Source: Streptomyces longisporoflavus (GTDB lineage Bacteria > Actinomycetota > Actinomycetes > Streptomycetales > Streptomycetaceae). Taken from it: DNA of 64,000 nt. Location of the stretch: NCBI RefSeq assembly GCF_014649775.1, contig NZ_BMTR01000024.1, positions 45,465 through 109,464 on the forward strand, given 5' to 3'. Shown here piece by piece: positions 59,351-64,000 of this stretch. Made by a program: the position numbers and the translations under genes. The notes under the pieces are model-generated. The model was not told the DNA's origin. It searched no databases and was given only the letters and a program-made list of their open reading frames with translations. The first letter of the stretch is position 1. Each line of letters begins with the position of its first letter.

Positions 59351-60907
59351 ATGCGTGACATGAGCCGAAGGGCGCTGATCCGGGTCGGAGCCGTGGGCGC
59401 GGCGCTGGCCGCGATACCCGCGGGACCGGCGGCCGCCCGCCCCGGCAAGCCCGGCAAGCGGGGCGCGAGTTACCGCGCCGAGTACCACTTCAGCGTCCCC
59501 GACCAATGGAAGAACGACCCGCAGAAGCCGATCTGGATCGACGGCGAGTACCACTACTACTACCTCTACAACGCCGACTACCTGGCCGGCGGCACGACCA
59601 CCGGCACGGCCTGGCGCCTGGCCACCAGCACCGACCTGGTCTCGTTCAAGGACCGGGGCATCGCGATCCCCAAGGACACGACCCTCAACGGCGACGTCTG
59701 GTCCGGCTCCGCCGTGGTCGACGCGGACAACACCGCGGGCTTCGGCGCGGGAGCGGTCGTCGTCCTTGCCACCATGGAGCCGGACCAGACCGCCAACACC
59801 CAGGCCCAGTACCTGTGGTACTCCACCGACAAAGGCCGCACCTTCAAAAACCACGGCACGGACCCGGCCGTCCCCAACCCGGGCGTGAAGGACTTCCGCG
59901 ACCCCAAGGTGATCCGGGACGAGGAGCGCGGCCGCTGGGTGATGGTGCTCGCCGAGCACACCAAGGTCGGCTTCTACCACTCCGCGAACCTCAAGGACTG
60001 GACGTACGTCGGCGGCTTCGTGAAGGAGGGCATCGGCGTCCTGGAGTGCCCCGACCTGTTCCGCATCACCACAGCCGACGGCGGCACCGCGAAATGGGTG
60101 CTCGGGGTCAGCGCCAACGGCAAGGCGGCCGGCCTGCCCAACACCTACGCGTACTGGACAGGCGAGTTCGACGGCACCACGTTCACCCCCGACGCGCCGG
60201 AACCGCAGTGGCTGGACCACGGCTTCGACTGGTACGGCGCCGTCACCTTCGAAAAGCACGCCCCGAACGGCGACGTCGACCCGGCCGTCCGCTACGCGAT
60301 CGGCTGGCTCAACAACTGGGACTACCCCAACACCACCCCCACCATCGACACCGACGGCTTCAACGGCACGGACTCGATCGTCCGCGAGATCACCCTGCAC
60401 CGCGCCGCATCGGGCACCCACTACCTGGCATCCCGCCCCGTGCAAGCCCTGGACCAGCACGTCTCACGAACCGTCGACCTCGGCGACGTGTCCGTCGACG
60501 GCCAACTGGTACTCGACTACACGGGTACGGCGTACGAACTGTCCACCGATATCACCTGGGACCAGCTGACCGGCGCGGGCGTCCAGCTGCGCAGGTCCGC
60601 CGACGGCAGCCGGCACATCGACGCGGGCGTGTACGGGGACTACGCCTTCGTGAACCGCCGGGGCGCCGCCAACCCCGACACCTCCGGCAAGTGGCAGGAG
60701 AGCAAGACCCCCTTCGACGCATCGGCCCACAAGGTCAGGCTGCGCGTCCTGGTCGATCGCACCTCGGTCGAGGTGTTCTTCGACGACGGCCGCCACACCC
60801 ACTCGATGGAGGCGTTCCCCTACCTCACGGACACCCGGCTCGCGCTGTTCACGATCGACGGCAAGGCGGTCTTCAGGAACACCGTGATCCGGGAGTTCAC
60901 CGTCTGA
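59351..60907 (+). CDS. Secreted GH32 fructan hydrolase (levanase/inulinase-like)
   Basis: A 518-residue exported GH32 enzyme. The N-terminus MSRRALIRVGAVGAALAAIPAG is a Tat-type signal ending near PAAARPG. The nucleophile Asp56 is in DQWKNDPQKPIW, a variant of the NDPNG motif found in levan-degrading enzymes. The stabiliser is in VKDFRDPKVI, and the acid/base Glu is in GVLECPDLFRI. The beta-sandwich ends RLALFTIDGKAVFRN. AGGA lies close upstream of the ATG. It would cut extracellular fructan into pieces imported by the divergent ABC system. Confidence 0.92.
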   Translation: MRDMSRRALIRVGAVGAALAAIPAGPAAARPGKPGKRGASYRAEYHFSVPDQWKNDPQKPIWIDGEYHYYYLYNADYLAGGTTTGTAWRLATSTDLVSFKDRGIAIPKDTTLNGDVWSGSAVVDADNTAGFGAGAVVVLATMEPDQTANTQAQYLWYSTDKGRTFKNHGTDPAVPNPGVKDFRDPKVIRDEERGRWVMVLAEHTKVGFYHSANLKDWTYVGGFVKEGIGVLECPDLFRITTADGGTAKWVLGVSANGKAAGLPNTYAYWTGEFDGTTFTPDAPEPQWLDHGFDWYGAVTFEKHAPNGDVDPAVRYAIGWLNNWDYPNTTPTIDTDGFNGTDSIVREITLHRAASGTHYLASRPVQALDQHVSRTVDLGDVSVDGQLVLDYTGTAYELSTDITWDQLTGAGVQLRRSADGSRHIDAGVYGDYAFVNRRGAANPDTSGKWQESKTPFDASAHKVRLRVLVDRTSVEVFFDDGRHTHSMEAFPYLTDTRLALFTIDGKAVFRNTVIREFTV

Positions 60908-60913
60908 GCGGTG

Positions 60914-60951
60914 CGGCGGGGCGCCCCTGCGGAACGGGGGCGGGCGCCCGC
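60914..60951. terminator. Possible terminator between GH32 and MerR genes
   Basis: GGGGCGCCCC (60918-60927) and GGGCGCCCG (60942-60950) are each self-complementary and can also pair with one another across a 14-nt loop. They lie in the short interval between the convergent stops at 60907 and 60962. Confidence 0.5.
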
Positions 60952-60961
60952 TCATGCCGCG

Positions 60962-61366
60962 TCACCGGGTGATCGCTGATCGCGCGCCCCGCTCCACCAG
61001 AGCGGAACACTCCGGACAGTCGGAGATGACCGGGTGTACGCAGCGCACCAGGTGGGCCAGGAACCGGTCAGCCAGTTCGAGGTCGGCCATGCGTTCGGCG
61101 ATCCGGGTGCGCTTCGCGTTGACCAGACCGATGCGGTCGCCCCGTTCCCCCGCGGCAAGTTGACCGATCTCGGAGAGTGACAGCCCGGCCCGCTGGCAGA
61201 TCTGGATGAGGCGGGCCTGGCCGATGGCCTGGTCGTCGTAGACGCGATGCCCGGAGGGCAGCCGGCGCGGGGTGAGCAACCCGATGTCTTCCCAGTGTCG
61301 CAGGACATGGGTGGCCACCCCGAGCAAGGCAGCCGCATCGCCGATCTTCGACTCCACTGCGGACAT
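60962..61366 (-). CDS. MerR-family transcriptional regulator
   Basis: A 134-residue MerR regulator. The winged HTH is KIGDAAALLGVATHVLRHWEDIGLLTPRRLPSGHRVYDDQ, followed by a dimerisation helix and a short C-terminus with two cysteines (SDCPECSAL) that could bind a metal or sense redox state. ATG at 61366 is preferred over the adjacent GTG at 61369. It diverges from an MBL-fold hydrolase gene, and a palindrome lies between them at 61378-61397. Confidence 0.88.
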   Translation of the reverse strand: MSAVESKIGDAAALLGVATHVLRHWEDIGLLTPRRLPSGHRVYDDQAIGQARLIQICQRAGLSLSEIGQLAAGERGDRIGLVNAKRTRIAERMADLELADRFLAHLVRCVHPVISDCPECSALVERGARSAITR

Positions 61367-61377
61367 CACACCCCTTT

Positions 61378-61397
61378 ACTTCAGGTCGGCCTGAAGT
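61378..61397. promoter_or_regulatory. Palindromic operator between MerR and MBL-fold genes
   Basis: ACTTCAGGTCGGCCTGAAGT is an 8-bp perfect inverted repeat around a 4-bp centre. Rightward, TTTACT (61375-61380) and TATACC (61398-61403) flank it with a 17-bp spacer. MerR-family regulators bind dyads between -35 and -10 elements; this fits control of the MBL-fold gene by the adjacent MerR protein. Confidence 0.7.
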
Positions 61398-61451
61398 TAT
61401 ACCGTCCCGTCATCGAACGCACCACCCGATCGCGAGAGGGACAACACTGCG

Positions 61452-62378
61452 ATGTCTGACGCTGTGAGATCACCGACGCTGGCCGCATGCTGTGGCGCGG
61501 TTGCAAGTCTGGCAACGGGTCTTGTCCGTCCCCGACGCCCCGATCAGCGGTTCCTGCGCGGTTTGACCGACGCGGGGCTACCGGACACGGCGGTTTCGGT
61601 CACCGTCTCCGCACTGCGACAGGTGCCACGGTCCGTGCCCACCGCACTGATCGTGGAAGGGCTGCGGCAGCCGCGACGCATCGCGAATTCCCTGCTGTCG
61701 TTCGTGATCACACACCCGGAAGCGACGTTCGTCGTGGATCCGAGCGTCTGCCTCGATGTCGACAGCCGCGCTGTTGCCGACTTGCCGGCGATCCTGCGGG
61801 TCACGATGCGTCCCCCGGCCGCCACCGTCCCCACCGTTACCGCACTGCGCGAACGACCGCTCGCTGGCCTGGATTTCGCGCTGCCGACGCACGCGCACTG
61901 GGACCACGTATGCGGCCTCCTCGATCTTCCCGACCTGCCGGTACATCTGCACCGCCGTGAACACGACTGGGTCATGCGGGGCTCGATCGCTCCCGTAGGA
62001 GGCGTCCGCGAGGCCCTGCGCGGCCGGGGCATCGTCCCCTACGAACTGGACGGCCCGCCGATCCTCACGTTTTCCGCCAGCCACGACCTCTTCGGCGACG
62101 GTTCCGTCGTGCTCGTCGACCTCGCAGGACACACCCCTGGCAGCGTCGGAGTCCTGGCGCACACGGCAACGGGCTGGGTACTGCTCGCCGGCGACGCAGC
62201 CTGGCACACCGACCAGATCGACCTCATCCGGCAAAAGGCCGGCTACCCCGGAGGGCTCGCAGACGACGACCGGCACGAGACCTTCCGGACGCTGCACCGC
62301 CTGCACGCCGCCAGGAACCGAGTCACGATCATCCCGACCCACGACCACCGAGCGGCCCAGCAGTTGCCTGTGACCTGA
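61452..62378 (+). CDS. MBL-fold metallo-hydrolase
   Basis: A 308-residue metallo-beta-lactamase superfamily protein. Zinc-site motifs are PTHAHWDHVCG (HxHxDH), DLAGHTPGSVG, VLLAGDAAWHTDQ (bridging Asp) and the terminal IIPTHDH. The N-terminal ~80 residues contain ALIVEGLRQPRRIANSLLSFVITHPEATFVVDPSV. A cysteine pair near the N-terminus (TLAACCGAVASLATGL) could mark a lipobox-like or membrane-associated start, but the signal is not convincing. The family includes lactonases and glyoxalases; no substrate can be assigned. Controlled by the divergent MerR regulator, by inference. Confidence 0.87.
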   Translation: MSDAVRSPTLAACCGAVASLATGLVRPRRPDQRFLRGLTDAGLPDTAVSVTVSALRQVPRSVPTALIVEGLRQPRRIANSLLSFVITHPEATFVVDPSVCLDVDSRAVADLPAILRVTMRPPAATVPTVTALRERPLAGLDFALPTHAHWDHVCGLLDLPDLPVHLHRREHDWVMRGSIAPVGGVREALRGRGIVPYELDGPPILTFSASHDLFGDGSVVLVDLAGHTPGSVGVLAHTATGWVLLAGDAAWHTDQIDLIRQKAGYPGGLADDDRHETFRTLHRLHAARNRVTIIPTHDHRAAQQLPVT

Positions 62379-62453
62379 CGGACCCTGCCTCGATCCGCGA
62401 CTTCGCTGCCGGCGTTGCCCAGCACACCGACCACATCGACATGCTGCGGGATC

Positions 62454-62834
62454 TCAGGCTGCGACGGAGAGCAGGTCCACGACGAAGAGGAGTGTCGAGC
62501 CTGCCGGGATCAGCGGTGAGGGCGACTGGTTGCGGTAGCCGAGGCGCGGGGGAACGATGATCTCGCGCCGGCCACCGACCTTCATCCCTCTCACCCCGCG
62601 GTCCAGGCCCTTGATGGCCTTACCGCCGCCCACGGCGAACTTGAACGTCTGGCCCCGGTCCCAGGAGGCGTCGAATTCCGCCCCGGACGCGAAGGTGATC
62701 CCGACGTAGTGAATCTGGACAACTCTGCCCGGCTTCGCCTCGAGGCCCTCCCCGACGACGAGGTCGCGGATGGTCAGTTCGGCGGGAGCATCCCCCTCCG
62801 GAAGGTCGATCTCGGGCTTCGTCAGTTCACTCAT
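62454..62834 (-). CDS. FKBP-type peptidyl-prolyl cis-trans isomerase
   Basis: A 126-residue single-domain FKBP. Characteristic residues are VQIHYVGITFASGAEFDASWDRGQTFKFAVGGGKAIKGLDRGVRGMKVGGRREIIVPPRLGYRN and a final LLFVVDLLSV strand; the aromatic drug-binding pocket is conserved (Tyr, Phe, Asp, Tyr). No signal peptide, so cytoplasmic protein folding. GAGG precedes the ATG at 62834. It is a compact, full-length domain with nothing unusual. Confidence 0.93.
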   Translation of the reverse strand: MSELTKPEIDLPEGDAPAELTIRDLVVGEGLEAKPGRVVQIHYVGITFASGAEFDASWDRGQTFKFAVGGGKAIKGLDRGVRGMKVGGRREIIVPPRLGYRNQSPSPLIPAGSTLLFVVDLLSVAA

Positions 62835-63053
62835 CGCCGCCTCATTCGCTCGCCGCCCAAAAGCCCCCACACGGACCAGCCGGGCGCAGGATCACTCTAT
62901 GGGGTAGATCATCGTGCTGCGGTGAAGGCGGTTCTCCTGTAGTGCGTGAACCCGACGCAGGACGGTGCCCGCCGTGCGTGACGGGGCGTGCCCCGTCGTG
63001 GGTACGCCGAGCCCGTACTCCTGCCCGGGTACGAGCCGGCACCTGGACAGTAG

Positions 63054-63087
63054 CGGGGCCCTCCCGGCGCGAGCCGGTCGGGCCCCG
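63054..63087 (-). terminator. Terminator hairpin after the small gene at 63120
   Basis: CGGGGCCC (63054-63061) pairs with GGGCCCCG (63080-63087), and inside it CCGGC pairs with GCCGG around a GCGA loop. It lies 33 bp beyond the stop of the leftward gene that ends at 63120. Confidence 0.75.
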
Positions 63088-63119
63088 TCGCGTGCAGCGG
63101 GCTCGTGCCGAGCGGTTGC

Positions 63120-63479
63120 TCAGTGGTCGGAATAGCTGAAGTCGCCCACGGTCCAGGCGCTGATGTCTTCGATCGCCACGCGGTACATCCCGCCCGTCTC
63201 GGGGATCCCCACGGTTCCCTGCAGAATGCGGGCGACGTGGAAGTGCAGGTACGCAGGCGGCTCGTCCTTCTTCGAGGGGGCATCGAAGACGGCGGAGAAC
63301 TCTGCCAGGCGGTCCGAGTCTGTCAGCACCTCCGACACCCTCTGCCTCCACACCGCCTCGGGAGCAAGGCGGCCGGTGATGACAGCACCACCGGTGACCA
63401 CGGTCAGGGACATCTGGTTGCTCTGCCCGGCTTCCACCAGGGCGGCGACGTCAACGAGCAGATCGTCAGGCTTCGACAT
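63120..63479 (-). CDS. Hypothetical protein, 119 aa (possibly GvpU-like)
   Basis: Not firmly recognised. The small soluble protein has a central strand-rich region, MSLTVVTGGAVITGRLAPEAVWRQRV, and a C-terminal AYLHFHVARILQGTVG...MYRVAIEDISAWTVG. The overall pattern recalls the gas-vesicle accessory protein GvpU, but no other gvp genes are in the window and the likeness is weak. A perfect TATAAT hexamer ends 7 nt before the ATG, suggesting a leaderless mRNA. A strong terminator follows, so it is transcribed alone. Confidence 0.6.
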   Translation of the reverse strand: MSKPDDLLVDVAALVEAGQSNQMSLTVVTGGAVITGRLAPEAVWRQRVSEVLTDSDRLAEFSAVFDAPSKKDEPPAYLHFHVARILQGTVGIPETGGMYRVAIEDISAWTVGDFSYSDH

Positions 63480-63486
63480 GGGCGAG

Positions 63487-63492
63487 ATTATA
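63487..63492 (-). promoter_or_regulatory. Consensus -10 box, probably leaderless promoter
   Basis: TATAAT reads leftward at 63492-63487, and the ATG begins at 63479 after 7 intervening bases. No Shine-Dalgarno sequence lies between. No -35 consensus is present at the usual distance. Confidence 0.6.
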
Positions 63493-63679
63493 TTCCCCCG
63501 CCCGCCGGCTTCTTGAGCGGCGGTGCCGCGGCGATATCGGGGAGGACGAGCGCTCACAGGGTGCCGTCGTCAAGGTGGGGCGGGTGGCGTGACCGCACGA
63601 TGTCTGCCAGGGAGCAGGAGTACGAGCCCGCGACGCCTGTGCTGGGAGCTTCGGTGGCGGGGGGACGGAGAATGGGCAC

Positions 63680-63895
63680 GTGCACGAGCAGACTGAAGTC
63701 TTTACCGGTGGCGTCATGGAGCACCCGGAGTGGTGTTCTCCCGCGCGCTGCACCGCACCGGCGCGCTACGCCGTGGATGAGTGGGCGTACGAGGAGTTCG
63801 TGGAGTCGGACGCGTATCGCGGCGGAAGATACGAGCACGCTTCAGCGGGATCTAGCGCGGAACCCCGGCCCTTCAGGGCCGGAAGCGCTTCTTAA
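63680..63895 (+). pseudogene. Small gene disrupted by the IS200/IS605-type element
   Basis: A GTG (63680) or ATG (63716) opens a frame encoding MEHPEWCSPARCTAP and then ARYAVDEWAYEEFVESDAYRGGRYEHASAG. From about 63850 the frame continues into the element end (the PRPFRAG residues are encoded by the hairpin sequence), so the natural C-terminus is missing. The start resembles short streptomycete hypothetical proteins that open with MEHPxWCSPxxC. The original function is unknown. Confidence 0.55.
63865..63882. repeat. Subterminal hairpin of the IS200/IS605-type end
   Basis: CCGGCCC (63865-63871) pairs with GGGCCGG (63876-63882) around TTCA. In this family the single-stranded hairpin near each end is the recognition structure for TnpA; it lies 58 bp from the tnpA stop, as expected for an element end. 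Confidence 0.65.
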
Positions 63896-63939
63896 CGCTG
63901 CTCTGACCCGCACGTGCGCACGGGTCTGCACTGTCTGCC

Positions 63940-63999
63940 TCATCCAGGGCGCTTCTGGTTCTCGATGTACTCCTTGATGATCGCGAGTGGTGCGCCGCC
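63940..63999 (-). CDS. tnpA: IS200/IS605 transposase TnpA, C-terminal fragment
   Basis: The last 19 codons of a leftward gene encode GGAPLAIIKEYIENQKRPG and end with TGA (63942-63940). This matches the C-terminal helix of Y1-type HUH transposases of the IS200/IS605 family, whose final residues commonly read GGxPL..IxxYIExQ. The catalytic HUH and Tyr residues lie beyond the window. Only the fragment is visible, so activity cannot be judged. Confidence 0.7.
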   Translation of the reverse strand, partial: GGAPLAIIKEYIENQKRPG

Positions 64000-64000
64000 G

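Larger units (their letters stand above)
63850..64000 (-). mobile_element. End of an IS200/IS605-family element (continues beyond window)
   Basis: The region contains a subterminal imperfect hairpin (63865-63882) and the 3' end of a Y1-transposase gene (63940-63999). The outer boundary is estimated near 63850, where the truncated neighbouring gene loses its protein-like composition. IS200/IS605 elements lack terminal inverted repeats and target duplications, so the exact edge cannot be read from this side alone. Confidence 0.65.

Noticed and set aside
59276..60460. 394-codon minus-strand frame opposite the secreted GH32
   Set aside because: Composition typical of an antisense frame; it would also run through the divergent promoter region.

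Overview
The window reads as chromosomal DNA of an actinomycete, most likely a Streptomyces. It has very high GC with G/C at nearly all third codon positions, many GTG starts (and two TTG starts), LacI-controlled sugar gene clusters whose ABC importers lack their own ATPase gene, Tat-type signal peptides, and a dense mix of regulators, secreted hydrolases and antibiotic-response genes. No rRNA, tRNA or CRISPR array was seen. The left edge cuts a PLP-enzyme gene and the right edge cuts an IS200/IS605-type element.

Layout. 0-4 kb: a PLP-dependent ammonia-lyase-like enzyme, a DUF72 protein, a small hypothetical protein and a large secreted protein ending in a NucA/NucB-like nuclease domain. 4.1-19.1 kb: a mannan/mannoside catabolic locus. 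On the minus strand lie a kinase-remnant/phosphomannose-isomerase-like fusion, a ROK sugar kinase, a LacI regulator and a GH38 alpha-mannosidase. Diverging on the plus strand are an ABC importer (lipoprotein and two permeases), a secreted GH76 endo-alpha-mannanase and a second, divergent GH38. The two arms share a control region with mirror-image promoters, each overlapped by a related palindrome. The proposed flow is extracellular mannan cleavage, import of oligosaccharides, intracellular mannose release, then phosphorylation and isomerisation toward fructose-6-phosphate.

19-30 kb: a MarR/EamA pair whose operator-like palindrome covers the MarR start codon, an APH-like kinase, a secreted M15 peptidase, a large SMI1/KNR4 protein, a secreted trypsin-like protease, a GPP34 protein, a malic enzyme, and a secreted adenosine deaminase split by a frameshift. 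30.7-40 kb: a region rich in candidate conflict genes, with a NACHT-transmembrane NTPase and a CHAT-TPR protease diverging from a small Cys-containing protein and a membrane protein. A TetR/NmrA pair with twin palindromes lies between them. 40-48 kb: DUF1801, DUF2461, a membrane EEP phosphatase, a VanRS-like two-component system without vanHAX beside it, an ABC-F ATPase preceded by a seven-residue leader peptide and a TetR-type operator, a cytochrome b561 and a lipoprotein.

48-61 kb: a fructan (levan/inulin/sucrose) utilisation locus with a PfkB fructokinase, an MFS oligosaccharide permease, two cytoplasmic GH32 beta-fructosidases, a Tat-exported GH32, an ABC importer and two paralogous LacI regulators. 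Four copies of a 14-bp palindrome related to CTAACACGTGTTAG lie in the two divergent promoter regions. 61-64 kb: a MerR/MBL-fold pair around a shared palindrome, an FKBP-type isomerase, a small protein behind a perfect TATAAT box, and a small gene that runs into the IS end. Two loci deserve the most attention: the uORF-ABC-F leader and the CHAT/small-protein/membrane-protein module.
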